A stretch of DNA of 15,604 nucleotides. Origin: an uncultured Oscillospiraceae bacterium. Its GTDB lineage: Bacteria; Bacillota; Clostridia; Oscillospirales; Ruminococcaceae. The stretch lies in the NCBI GenBank assembly GCA_958448395.1, contig CAUDDP010000051.1, positions 1 through 15,604 of the forward strand, read 5' to 3'. Positions 1 to 6,455 of this stretch are shown here, piece after piece. Position numbers and translations under genes: made by a program. The stretch's first letter is position 1, and each line of letters begins with the position of its first letter. A model generated the notes under the pieces. That model was given only the letters and a program-made list of their open reading frames with translations. It ran no database searches and was not told the origin of the DNA.

Positions 1-11
1 GGAAATGTATA

Positions 12-212
12 ATGTTTAACTTAAGAACGTTTTTAAAAAAAGGATTTCTGGATGCCATCGGGAAAATGGCAGATTATCAGATTATTTTGAATGCATCCGG
101 CTGGCTGGAAAAGGGTGTACTGATGGAAGAGGATTTGGCGGAAATCAATGCAGCAATGGAAGCATATGTGCCGTCAGTGGAGGATGAAAATATGGAAGAG
201 GGGCTGATTTAA
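12..212 (+). CDS. Small conserved phage late protein (function unknown)
   Basis: A 66-residue acidic protein placed directly before the holin, where Firmicutes phages often carry one or two small open frames between tail genes and lysis genes. The middle of the protein (about residues 27-46, WLEKGVLMEEDLAEINAAME) has the pattern 'KGV-x-x-E-x-D/E-L-x-E-I' seen in XkdX-like and related small phage proteins, but the match is too short to name a family. There is no signal peptide or membrane segment. The frame has no stop between the window edge and this ATG, so a longer start upstream cannot be excluded; only part of any ribosome binding site is visible. Its stop codon directly abuts the holin GTG, so the two are translationally linked. 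Confidence 0.7.
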   Translation: MFNLRTFLKKGFLDAIGKMADYQIILNASGWLEKGVLMEEDLAEINAAMEAYVPSVEDENMEEGLI

Positions 213-611
213 GTGAAAGAAAGTATTTGTACCGGCTTGGGCATTGTGGGAAGCTTGATTGCAGCTCTATTCGGGGGATGGGATTCTGCATTGATTACAC
301 TGCTGATTTTTATGGGCGTAGATTATCTCACCGGCTTGATCGTGGCTGCTGCTGGGAAATCTCCAAAAGGAAAGCTTTCCAGTAAAGTTGGCTGGAAAGG
401 ACTTGCAAAGAAGTGCATCATCCTGCTGTTGGTGCTGGTTGCGGCTCGACTGGATGTGATTCTGGGGACTTCTTATGTGCGTGCTGGCGTGTGCATCGCC
501 TTTATGTGCAATGAGGTGATTTCTATTCTGGAGAATGCTGGCTTGATGGGTGTGCCGCTTCCAGCAGCATTGAAAAATGCAGTGGAATTATTGCAGAAGA
601 AAGAAAAATAA
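213..611 (+). CDS. Phage holin (holin family 4 / TcdE-Cp-1 type)
   Basis: A 132-residue membrane protein with about four hydrophobic segments (roughly residues 7-24, 26-46, 66-86 and 88-108) and a Lys/Glu-rich tail (LQKKEK). The stretch between segments two and three (GKSPKGKLSSKVGWKGLAKK) is characteristic of this holin family. Holins form lesions in the cytoplasmic membrane at a set time and let the endolysin reach peptidoglycan. The start is GTG at 213, supported by a GAGGGG ribosome binding site at about 198-203 and by exact abutment with the preceding stop codon. It is co-oriented with the endolysin two genes downstream, giving a standard lysis cassette. Some members of this family export toxins rather than lyse, but the endolysin here argues for lysis. 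Confidence 0.9.
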   Translation: MKESICTGLGIVGSLIAALFGGWDSALITLLIFMGVDYLTGLIVAAAGKSPKGKLSSKVGWKGLAKKCIILLLVLVAARLDVILGTSYVRAGVCIAFMCNEVISILENAGLMGVPLPAALKNAVELLQKKEK

Positions 612-659
612 AAAAATATCCGGCTGTATGCCGGACGAAAACAGAAAGGAATTGATTAT

Positions 660-902
660 ATGAACTTTGGACAGGCAATTGAAGCAATGAAACAGGGCAA
701 AAAAGTGGCACGCATAGGTTGGAATGGGAAAGGTATGTATCTTTACCTTGCAGACGGAGAACTTTTAACAGAAGCTATTGGAGATGGCAGTTTTCCATTC
801 ACAGACAGTATCGTGATGAAAACAGCAGACGATAAATATTGTATTGGCTGGCTGGCTTCACAGACTGATATGCTTGCTGAGGATTGGATGATTGTAGAAT
901 AA
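660..902 (+). CDS. DUF2829 / Tad2-like protein (predicted anti-Thoeris signal sponge)
   Basis: An 80-residue protein that matches the DUF2829 (Tad2) pattern along its whole length: an N-terminal MNFGQAIEAMKQGKKVAR block, the W-N-G-K-G-M motif at about residues 21-26, a central I/V-x-M-K-T-A-D block, and the near-invariant ending W-L-A-S-Q-T-D-M-L-A-E-D-W at about residues 64-76. Family members named Tad2 bind and sequester the cyclic ADP-ribose-type signal made by Thoeris defence systems, so the effector is never triggered. The ATG at 660 has an AAAGGA site 9 bases upstream. It lies between holin and endolysin, 48 bases after the holin, so it would be expressed late with the lysis genes unless it has its own promoter. 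Family assignment is firm; activity in this copy is inferred. Confidence 0.85.
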   Translation: MNFGQAIEAMKQGKKVARIGWNGKGMYLYLADGELLTEAIGDGSFPFTDSIVMKTADDKYCIGWLASQTDMLAEDWMIVE

Positions 903-929
903 AGCCGCAAAAAAAGGAGAGGTGATTTT

Positions 930-2117
930 ATGCCAGTGAAATCTTATCAAAGCAGCGACAAAACACAGCTTTCCCCACATTTCAATGTGCAAGAATTTCG
1001 CTGCAAGTGCGGACAATCTCACGACATCCTAATTTCTGATGAATTGATACAGAAATTAGAAGAACTATACACCGCCTTAGATTGCTCCAAGATTATCGTG
1101 ACCAGCGGCTATCGCTGCCCTAATCATGATAAATCTGTGGGCGGCACGAGTACCGGACAGCACACGAAAGGCACGGCTGCGGACATTTGCTGCTACGGGC
1201 AGGATGGAAAGCCAATCAGTAGTAAGCTTGTTTGCTGCAAGGCTCAGGATTTGGGCTTTACAGGAATTGCGAATATTGATAGCAGCTATCAGTATACACA
1301 CGTGGACGTGCGAAATACGGGCTATCGGTGGCTGGGCGATGAAGTATATGGGAATGGCACGGTGACGGATGACTTTTACAAGTATTATAATGTTTCAAAA
1401 AATGCTGATTTTGAGACATCCGGCGGCATTTTGGGCATTGACGTTTCAGAATATCAAGGAAATATCAACTGGTCACACGTCAAGGCAGACGGCGTAAAGT
1501 TTGCCATTCTACGTGCTGGCATTAGTCACCGAGTGGACAACCAATTTGCAAACAACTATGCCGGATGCAAGTCCAATGGCGTTCCGGTCGGGGCGTACTG
1601 GTACAGCAAGGCAACCACAGTCGCAGAAGCAAAGCAGGAAGCACAGGATTTCCTTGCAGTACTAAAAGGGAAAACGTTTGAATATCCGGTATATGTGGAT
1701 TTGGAAGAGCAGTCACAATTTGCATTAGGTAAAGAAAAATGTTCGGAACTGGTAGATGCGTTCCTGACTGTGTTAGAACAGGCTGGATATTATGCTGGCT
1801 TGTATTGCAGCACGTCCTATTTGAATGGATATGTGTCAGAGAGCGTAAGAAAGCGTTATACAATCTGGTGTGCAGACTATCGAGGGAATTGTGGCTATAC
1901 CGGTGACTATGGCATCTGGCAGCCTGGAACAGGTACCATTTACGGTATTGATACAGAGGTCGATCTTGACTATGCCTATATCGATTATCCGAAAATCATC
2001 AAAAATGCTGGCTTAAATGGCTTTTCTAAGCAAAATTCCAATATCGAGAATGGAAATTCCGACACGCTGAAACAAATTTTGGAGCACATTGCAAGTATTG
2101 ACAAAAAAATGTCTTGA
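930..2117 (+). CDS. Phage endolysin: M15 peptidase domain plus GH25 muramidase domain
   Basis: A 395-residue two-domain peptidoglycan hydrolase without a signal peptide, as expected for a holin-dependent endolysin. Residues about 10-150 form a Peptidase_M15_3-type domain: S-G-Y-R-C at 59-63, then the zinc-binding pattern G-Q-H-T-K-G-T-A-A-D (His78, Asp85) and Y-T-H-V-D (His124, Asp126). Residues about 166-355 form a GH25 lysozyme domain: G-I-D-V-S at 169-173 with Asp171, and V-D-L-E-E at 256-260 with the Asp257/Glu259 pair expected for catalysis. The last ~30 residues (Asn/Ser-rich linker then a short helical stretch) resemble no wall-binding domain I recognise. AAGGAGAGGTG precedes the start. 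The domains would cut peptide cross-bridges and the glycan backbone respectively. It is the last gene of the cassette. Confidence 0.93.
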   Translation: MPVKSYQSSDKTQLSPHFNVQEFRCKCGQSHDILISDELIQKLEELYTALDCSKIIVTSGYRCPNHDKSVGGTSTGQHTKGTAADICCYGQDGKPISSKLVCCKAQDLGFTGIANIDSSYQYTHVDVRNTGYRWLGDEVYGNGTVTDDFYKYYNVSKNADFETSGGILGIDVSEYQGNINWSHVKADGVKFAILRAGISHRVDNQFANNYAGCKSNGVPVGAYWYSKATTVAEAKQEAQDFLAVLKGKTFEYPVYVDLEEQSQFALGKEKCSELVDAFLTVLEQAGYYAGLYCSTSYLNGYVSESVRKRYTIWCADYRGNCGYTGDYGIWQPGTGTIYGIDTEVDLDYAYIDYPKIIKNAGLNGFSKQNSNIENGNSDTLKQILEHIASIDKKMS

Positions 2118-2206
2118 CAAATGGGGAAACGTATGGTATCATATAGGTATTCTATAGGCATTCTGAATGTGTGTAGAAAATATTATTTTTAATTTCCTAA
2201 CTTACA

Positions 2207-2253
2207 GAAAGCCGTCCCGCCGGATTCAATTCCAGTGGGGCGGCTTTCTTTTT
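2207..2253 (+). terminator. Intrinsic terminator after the endolysin
   Basis: GAAAGCCG...CGGCTTTC arms with an inner CCC/GGG pairing and one bulge, followed by five T residues (2249-2253). It lies 90 bases after the endolysin stop and would end the phage late transcript. Confidence 0.85.
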
Positions 2254-2255
2254 GC

Positions 2256-2345
2256 TTATGCTATTTCATCTTCCATGCTGACACCGAGTGCATCAGCAAT
2301 ATCTTTTATTGTGTAATCTGCACACATCCGGGCGAATGCAAAAAA
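2256..2345 (-). pseudogene. Possible remnant of a helix-turn-helix protein (C-terminal end)
   Basis: Reading the minus strand from about 2345 down to the TAA at 2256-2258 gives an open stretch ending ...CADYTIKDIADALGVSMEDEIA. The part Y-T-I-K-D-I-A-D-A-L-G-V-S has the spacing of a helix-turn-helix recognition unit. The longest frame with its own ATG is only 23 codons (2256-2327) and has no clear ribosome binding site, so it is more likely the tail of a decayed regulator than a gene. Upstream it runs into the hairpin at 2345-2380. The call rests on one short motif. Confidence 0.3.
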
Positions 2346-2385
2346 ATACCCCCTCTGGATTTAATTCCAGAGGGGGTATTTTTGT
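2340..2385. terminator. Strong bidirectional intrinsic terminator between prophage and ssrA
   Basis: A perfect 15-base-pair stem, AATACCCCCTCTGGA with TCCAGAGGGGGTATT, and a 6-base loop. It is followed by TTTTT on the plus strand (2379-2383) and, read from the other side, by a run of seven T residues on the minus strand (2340-2346). It can end leftward transcription coming out of ssrA and rightward read-through from the prophage. Confidence 0.88.
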
Positions 2386-2506
2386 TTTCCGTTTTCAATT
2401 GCTATGAAAGTTGGCATCTTCGTTTTCTCTCTGGCTTTGTTTTCAATGTGAAAGCCAGTACAAGCGTGCGATCCAAAAAGTACAGTTGTTCGGATTTGAC
2501 TTGGAT
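2386..2506. other. Candidate prophage/host junction next to the ssrA 3' end
   Basis: The prophage late genes stop about 250 bases before the CCA end of ssrA, and no host gene intervenes. The 3' end of tmRNA genes is a well-known integration site for tyrosine-integrase phages and islands, where the inserted DNA always lies just beyond the 3' end, as here. The att core would normally overlap the T-arm/acceptor end of ssrA (about 2507-2560), but with only one prophage end in the window the repeat cannot be delimited, and no integrase is visible. Confidence 0.4.
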
Positions 2507-2878
2507 TGGTGGAGGCGACGAGAGTCGAACTCGTGTCCGAAAATCGATTCATGCAACCTTCTACGAGCGTAGTTTATCTACTAAAATTCCCAACAAAAGC
2601 CGCCGATAAACAGGCTGCTATCATCGGTAGTTCAAATACAATTCTACGGTGTGAACAGACCGCCGAATCGTTCACCACTGCGTCATGCCGCAACACAGGT
2701 CGTGGTTCTCCTGTGGGCGACAGTAGCTGACTTAGGCAGCTACCTGCAAGCCTCTGTTGAAGCTTACAGAAATGTTTCTTTTAGCGTTTAATTTTAAACG
2801 TGCCCCGTTTTAAAGAGACGATGCCAACTCTGCTCGCTTATCACACTGCACAATCCCCGTCGAAACCTTTACGCCCCC
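2507..2878 (-). ncRNA. ssrA: Transfer-messenger RNA (tmRNA)
   Basis: The minus strand starts GGGGGCGTAAAGGTTTCGAC (from 2878) and ends in a tRNA-like T-arm, GTTCGACTCTCG, then CGCCTCCACCA at 2507. The 5' GGGGGCG pairs with the 3' CGCCTCC as an acceptor stem with one G-U pair, and the CCA is encoded. The resume region TTAAAC-GCT matches the E. coli layout TTAGTC-GCA. From GCT at 2785 the tag frame reads AKRNISVSFNRGLQVAA and stops at TAA (2732-2734), which lies in the loop of a GTAGCTG/CAGCTAC hairpin, the usual place for the tag stop. With SmpB, this RNA rescues stalled ribosomes and tags the unfinished protein for proteolysis. It lies 22 bases after smpB on the same strand, so the two are probably co-transcribed from the promoter at 3452-3480. 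Confidence 0.95.
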
Positions 2879-2900
2879 TTTTTTGCTTTTCAAAAAATAA

Positions 2901-3374
2901 TCATTTGCCGTACTGTGACTTCATAATACGCTCAATCTGCCGCTTTGCAGACTGTTCTGCTGCCGATTGTCGCTTGTCATATAGCTTTTTGCCCTTGCAA
3001 AGCCCAATCTGCACCTTCACATGCGAACCGCTCCAATGCAAATTTAACGGAATCAACGTCAAACCATCCTGCTTAATTTTTCCAAACAATCGCAGAATTT
3101 CTCGTTTGTGCATAAGCAACTGTCGTTCCCGTCTCGGATCGGTACGAGCCAAACCATCTTTTTCATAAGGAGAAATATGCATTCCTTTCAGCAATAGTGT
3201 ACCATCTTTGATGTCGCACCAGCTATCTTTTAGATTCACATTGCCTTGCCGGATGGACTTTACTTCATTGCCCTGTAATGCAATGCCCGCTTCAAATTCT
3301 TCCAATACAAAATAAGAGTGGCGAACGGCACGATTGTCCGCAATTTGCTTAGAACTATTTTTTTTCTGCTGCAT
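2901..3374 (-). CDS. smpB: SsrA-binding protein SmpB
   Basis: A 157-residue basic protein of normal length for SmpB. Family hallmarks are visible: A-L-Q-G-N-E-V-K-S-I-R-Q-G near residues 32-44, N-L-K-D at about 47-50, R-R-E-R-Q-L-L-M-H-K near 81-90, and C-K-G-K-K-L-Y-D-K-R near 126-135, followed by a Lys/Arg/Gln-rich C-terminal tail. SmpB binds the tRNA-like part of tmRNA, and its C-terminal tail occupies the mRNA channel of stalled ribosomes. The ATG at 3374 is preceded by AAGGAGGG at a spacing of about 6 bases, a near-perfect site. The immediately downstream ssrA gene confirms the assignment. The tail's Y-D-K-R is intact, so the protein should be functional. Confidence 0.96.
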   Translation of the reverse strand: MQQKKNSSKQIADNRAVRHSYFVLEEFEAGIALQGNEVKSIRQGNVNLKDSWCDIKDGTLLLKGMHISPYEKDGLARTDPRRERQLLMHKREILRLFGKIKQDGLTLIPLNLHWSGSHVKVQIGLCKGKKLYDKRQSAAEQSAKRQIERIMKSQYGK

Positions 3375-3451
3375 ACCGTTCCCTCCTTATGGTATCCTAT
3401 TATGTGTTGCCGTATAGCGTTCCTATCCGCCATAGCCAGTTGCGTATTTTT

Positions 3452-3480
3452 AGTATACCATAAAAAATTTCCCTTGTCAA
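3452..3480 (-). promoter_or_regulatory. Sigma-A promoter for smpB-ssrA
   Basis: On the minus strand, TTGACA (3475-3480) and TATACT (3452-3457) are separated by exactly 17 bases. The expected start of transcription is near 3445, giving a leader of about 70 bases before the smpB ATG. The -35 box is a perfect consensus, which suits a constitutively abundant RNA such as tmRNA. Confidence 0.85.
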
Positions 3481-3559
3481 TCCTTTTTTGAGACTTCAAA
3501 AATATTTTTACTTACAAAAAAAGAGTAATTCATCCCCAAAACAACAAATAAATAATAAT

Positions 3560-4897
3560 TTAACTGTAATTTTTATATTTTATGTCATTTATATATTTTA
3601 TATAGGAAATCCAATTCAATAAGAAAGCACCTGTCCATGCAGCAACCTCGGCATAAGCAGTAGCTTGAAAGCCAACCCAAGGTAGAAGAATCACAATCGT
3701 ACCAATTCGCAATGCCATCTCTAAAATCCCCGAACACATAGGAAGAAACGGATGCCCCATTCCCTGAATTGCATTTCGATAGAGGAACAATAACTGTAAG
3801 ATAAAAAATGAAATGCCACAAATCCGCAGAAATGACGCAGCAAGGGCAATGGATCTCTCTCCATTCAACATAATTTTTACGATGTCATTTGGAAAGAATA
3901 CCATAGCAATCCCTAACAATATATATGAAACAAGAATAATCAGCAGGCTGACATGGATGCCCGATGGAATACGATTATATTTTTTTGCACCGCAATTTTG
4001 ACTGGTAAAGGAGGAAATGGCAAAACCAACTGTAATAGAAGGCAACATAAAGAGATTGATGTATTTATTGCAAACAGAATACGCTGATGTATATTCTACT
4101 CCAATTCCATTCACATAATACTGTACAATCATACAACCTACAGCAGTTATGGAATTCATACAAGCCATAGGAATCCCATTTTTCAAAAGACTGCAATTGC
4201 GTGAAAAATCCCTTTTGAAATTATCCAGCGTAAGACGAATCTCTTCTATTTTCCGAATACGACAATAACAAATGAGTGCTGAGAACATCTGAGAAGAAAT
4301 AGTTGCGGCAGCAACGCCCTCTACACCAGTTTGAAACAAGAAGATACAAACATAGTCCAATAGGATATTGCATACAGAAGAAATCATAATCGCAAAAAAA
4401 GGGGTTTTACTGTCTCCTAAGGCACGTAGAATACTGGAGAAAAGATTATATGCCATTGTTGCTGTCAATCCACCGAACAGAATATAACCATAATGCAAAC
4501 TATCCTGTAGAATGATTTCCGATGTCTGCATGGTAAGCAAGATGTCTTTCAAAAATGTTACGCTGATAGTAGTAAAAAATACAGATAAAATTGAAGATAG
4601 TTTTATGGATGCTGCAATGATTCCTCTTAGTGCAGATATATTTCCACTGCCATAAGTTTGTGCGATGATAACAGAAAAACCATTTGTCATGCCCATTAAA
4701 AAACCGATTACAAGCAGATTCAGGGAAGATAAATTTCCAACTGCTGCAAGAGCATTGTCCCCAAGCCCTTTTCCGACAATTACAGTATCCGCAAACGTAT
4801 AAATTTGCTGCAACAAATTGGTAAAGAGCATAGGAAAGAAAAAACTAAGCAAAACCTTAGATACCTTTCCCTCTGTCAGATTGTAAGTTTGTGCCAT
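3560..4897 (-). CDS. MATE-family multidrug/cation antiporter
   Basis: A 445-residue polytopic membrane protein with about 12 hydrophobic segments arranged as two similar halves, the standard MATE size. The N-terminus L-T-E-G-K-V-S-K-V-L-L, the F-F-P-M-L-F-T-N-L-L-Q-Q-I-Y segment and the D-T-V-I-V-G-K block are typical of the DinF/MepA side of the family. MATE proteins export drugs, toxins or metabolites in exchange for Na+ or H+. The frame extends 18 codons further upstream, but the ATG at 4897 is chosen because GGGAGGCG stands just before it, whereas the upstream ATG has none and overlaps the promoter. The divergent AraC-type gene is the likely local regulator. Substrate cannot be told from sequence. 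Confidence 0.9.
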   Translation of the reverse strand: MAQTYNLTEGKVSKVLLSFFFPMLFTNLLQQIYTFADTVIVGKGLGDNALAAVGNLSSLNLLVIGFLMGMTNGFSVIIAQTYGSGNISALRGIIAASIKLSSILSVFFTTISVTFLKDILLTMQTSEIILQDSLHYGYILFGGLTATMAYNLFSSILRALGDSKTPFFAIMISSVCNILLDYVCIFLFQTGVEGVAAATISSQMFSALICYCRIRKIEEIRLTLDNFKRDFSRNCSLLKNGIPMACMNSITAVGCMIVQYYVNGIGVEYTSAYSVCNKYINLFMLPSITVGFAISSFTSQNCGAKKYNRIPSGIHVSLLIILVSYILLGIAMVFFPNDIVKIMLNGERSIALAASFLRICGISFFILQLLFLYRNAIQGMGHPFLPMCSGILEMALRIGTIVILLPWVGFQATAYAEVAAWTGAFLLNWISYIKYINDIKYKNYS

Positions 4898-4921
4898 AAT
4901 AACGCCTCCCTTGCATTGATT

Positions 4922-4951
4922 ATAATACAAGGGCAGGAAAATAAATATCAA
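4922..4951 (-). promoter_or_regulatory. Probable promoter for the MATE gene
   Basis: On the minus strand, TTGATA (4946-4951) and TATTAT (4922-4927) are 18 bases apart, leaving a leader of about 20 bases that holds the GGGAGG site. Its -35 box lies only 5 bases from the -35 box of the divergent regulator promoter, so a protein bound between them could control both genes. Confidence 0.55.
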
Positions 4952-4956
4952 AAATC

Positions 4957-4985
4957 TTGATTCTGTATTAAAAATCTGATATAAT
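4957..4985 (+). promoter_or_regulatory. Sigma-A promoter for the AraC-type regulator
   Basis: TTGATT (4957-4962) and a perfect TATAAT (4980-4985) are separated by 17 bases. Transcription should start near 4992, about 45-70 bases before the possible start codons. Confidence 0.75.
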
Positions 4986-5061
4986 AGAAAACGTCATCCA
5001 ACCTACCATCCCACTCCTCTGCGAATCTCCTTTCTATATGTTTTTAAAGAATGGTGAAAAT

Positions 5062-5802
5062 ATGAAAATAAGAAATGAATTAAATGTTTGCTTATTTATG
5101 CAAAAAACAAATGGTATGCAACGATACCCCCATCAAACCGAACTACAAAAATACACTGACATTTGCAATGGGAATCTTCCTGCTGCTAAGCAGAGCTTAG
5201 ACAGTGTGGAAAGCTGTTTTCTCTGCGACAACAGAAAACTTTCTGATAATGCATCCAGAAATCTGATGTATCATCTGGTCATAACCGCTTTCTCTGTCTC
5301 AACTGCATGTATTGAGAATGGCATGGGACAGGATGAAGCGGATACGATTGCAGATATTTATATCCGGAAAGCAGATAAATGCAGAGACAGCAACACAATT
5401 TTGACACTTTATAGAGAAATGCTGCTGGATTTCACAGAACGTATGCATGAAATCAAAAAACAATATGTTATTTCGCTCCATGTCAGAAAATGCATTGATT
5501 ATATTTATGGGCATCTTGGAGAGAAGCTGACTGTTAATTCTCTCGCTGCATATTGTGGAATTCATCCATCCTATTTATCCAGATTGTTCGCAGAGGAAAC
5601 TGGAAGTCATCTAAAACCTTTCATTAAAATGGCAAAAATAGACACAGCTCAAAATCTGCTGCGATATTCTGACTTGTCCTATCTGGATATCGCTGTTGCA
5701 CTCGGATTTTCCTCTCAAAGTGCCTTTATTGACACATTCAAACGTATCATTGGCACAACGCCGAAAAAATATCGAGAAGCATTCTATGCCTCCCAGCAGT
5801 AA
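5062..5802 (+). CDS. AraC/XylS-family transcriptional regulator
   Basis: A protein of about 246 residues. The C-terminal ~100 residues are a double helix-turn-helix AraC domain: L-T-V-N-S-L-A-A-Y-C-G-I-H-P-S-Y-L-S-R-L-F for the first unit, then L-D-I-A-V-A-L-G-F-S-S-Q-S-A-F-I-D-T-F-K-R for the second, ending G-T-T-P-K-K-Y-R as most members do. The N-terminal part, with Cys-containing segments (CFLCDNRK), resembles the variable ligand-sensing region and matches no small-molecule domain I can name. Divergence from the MATE pump suggests it controls that pump in response to an exported compound (inference). ATG 5062 follows a weak GGTGAA; ATG 5038 in the same frame is possible but has no ribosome binding site. 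Confidence 0.88.
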   Translation: MKIRNELNVCLFMQKTNGMQRYPHQTELQKYTDICNGNLPAAKQSLDSVESCFLCDNRKLSDNASRNLMYHLVITAFSVSTACIENGMGQDEADTIADIYIRKADKCRDSNTILTLYREMLLDFTERMHEIKKQYVISLHVRKCIDYIYGHLGEKLTVNSLAAYCGIHPSYLSRLFAEETGSHLKPFIKMAKIDTAQNLLRYSDLSYLDIAVALGFSSQSAFIDTFKRIIGTTPKKYREAFYASQQ

Positions 5803-5804
5803 GA

Positions 5805-5850
5805 CAAAAAACGTCAGTTGTCAAAAAGTGCTTTGATGACTGGCGTTTTT
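5805..5850 (+). terminator. Intrinsic terminator after the AraC-type gene
   Basis: AAAAACGTCAGT pairs with ACTGGCGTTTTT (one G-U pair), with an additional TCA/TGA pairing inside the loop; the right arm ends in five T residues. It follows the stop codon directly. Confidence 0.8.
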
Positions 5851-6153
5851 GAAATATTAGGGCAACACTGCACAATTGCAAAGCGAAGAAAAATGTGGGA
5901 TAATAGGAAACGGAAGAGCTTGTAATATTCTGATATGCAGTGAATTTTATAAAAATGTTTGCAGAATCAGTAAAAATTTGATTGATATATTTATTATACC
6001 ACTCACTCCAGAATCATGGAACATTTCCGACGGAATCAGGCAATTCCCATCAAAGGGTCAGTTCACATAATTAAGCGGGAACCGATTTTTCCAGGAAAAT
6101 AAAGGACAATTTTTGCTTTTTTCTGTTTTTAACAAAAAAGCTTTCAAAAGCTC
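5851..6153. other. Intergenic stretch with no supportable gene
   Basis: About 300 AT-rich bases between the regulator terminator and the riboswitch promoter. Open frames on either strand are short, lack ribosome binding sites and resemble nothing I recognise. The block at about 6010-6090 has a higher GC content than the surrounding sequence and may be a decayed gene piece, but no motif supports a family. Confidence 0.5.
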
Positions 6154-6182
6154 TTGCAATTCCTTTTTTTCTGTGCTATACT
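6154..6182 (+). promoter_or_regulatory. Sigma-A promoter for the riboswitch operon
   Basis: TTGCAA (6154-6159) and TATACT (6177-6182) are separated by 17 bases. Transcription is expected to begin near 6188-6190, right at the palindrome GGTATTCATGAATACC and about 35 bases before the cobalamin aptamer. Confidence 0.75.
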
Positions 6183-6187
6183 AGGAA

Positions 6188-6203
6188 GGTATTCATGAAT
6201 ACC
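6188..6203. repeat. Perfect 16-base palindrome at the predicted transcription start
   Basis: GGTATTCATGAATACC is its own reverse complement and begins 5 bases after the -10 box. It could be a repressor operator, or a 5' hairpin that stabilises the leader RNA. It lies outside the aptamer core, so the riboswitch fold does not require it. Confidence 0.6.
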
Positions 6204-6223
6204 ACGCAATTGAAACAATCAAT

Positions 6224-6402
6224 AAAAAGCGGTGCCTTTGACAAAGCATCAAAGGGTAAAAGGAAAACAGGTGAAAGTCCTGTACGATCTCGTCACTGTA
6301 ATTGGGAAGTGCAAAGCAATGGTGTGTTGTACCGTCACTAGCAATTTGTTGGGAAGGCTGTTTTGTGCGTTGATCCTCAAGTCAGGAAACCTGCCGTTTT
6401 TT
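6224..6402 (+). promoter_or_regulatory. Cobalamin riboswitch aptamer
   Basis: The conserved blocks occur in the right order: GGTGCC near 6231, AAAGGGTAAAAGG near 6252-6264, then ACAGGTGAAAGTCC and a CTCGTCACTGTAA block (6267-6302), TTGGGAAGGC near 6348-6358, and the B12 box CAAGTCAGGAAACCTGCC at 6378-6395. A closing stem forms between AAAAAGCGGT (6224-6233) and GCCGTTTTTT (6393-6402). These riboswitches bind adenosylcobalamin or related corrinoids and switch off downstream uptake or synthesis genes when the vitamin is plentiful. The operon that follows, with a BtuFCD-type importer, fits this. Confidence 0.92.
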
Positions 6403-6455
6403 AGGTACAGGAATCATTGATTCCAGATCACGAGGCATTGATCGTACTTTAATCA

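Noticed and set aside
615..640. CCGGC/GCCGG hairpin between holin and Tad2-like gene
   Set aside because: It has only five pairs and no T tract, so it is not a terminator. A role in translation is possible but unsupported.
2235..2730. Plus-strand open frames running across the ssrA region
   Set aside because: They overlap the terminator and the tmRNA, whose ends, tag frame and acceptor stem are clear. Their products resemble no protein.
3481..3510. TTTTTGA/TCAAAAA hairpin as terminator of the MATE gene
   Set aside because: It is made only of A/T-rich pairs and lies 50-80 bases downstream beside the smpB promoter. It is too weak to call.
5876..6070. 64-codon open frame upstream of the riboswitch
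   Set aside because: It has no ribosome binding site, no recognisable motif and AT-driven codon use; it is described as intergenic instead.
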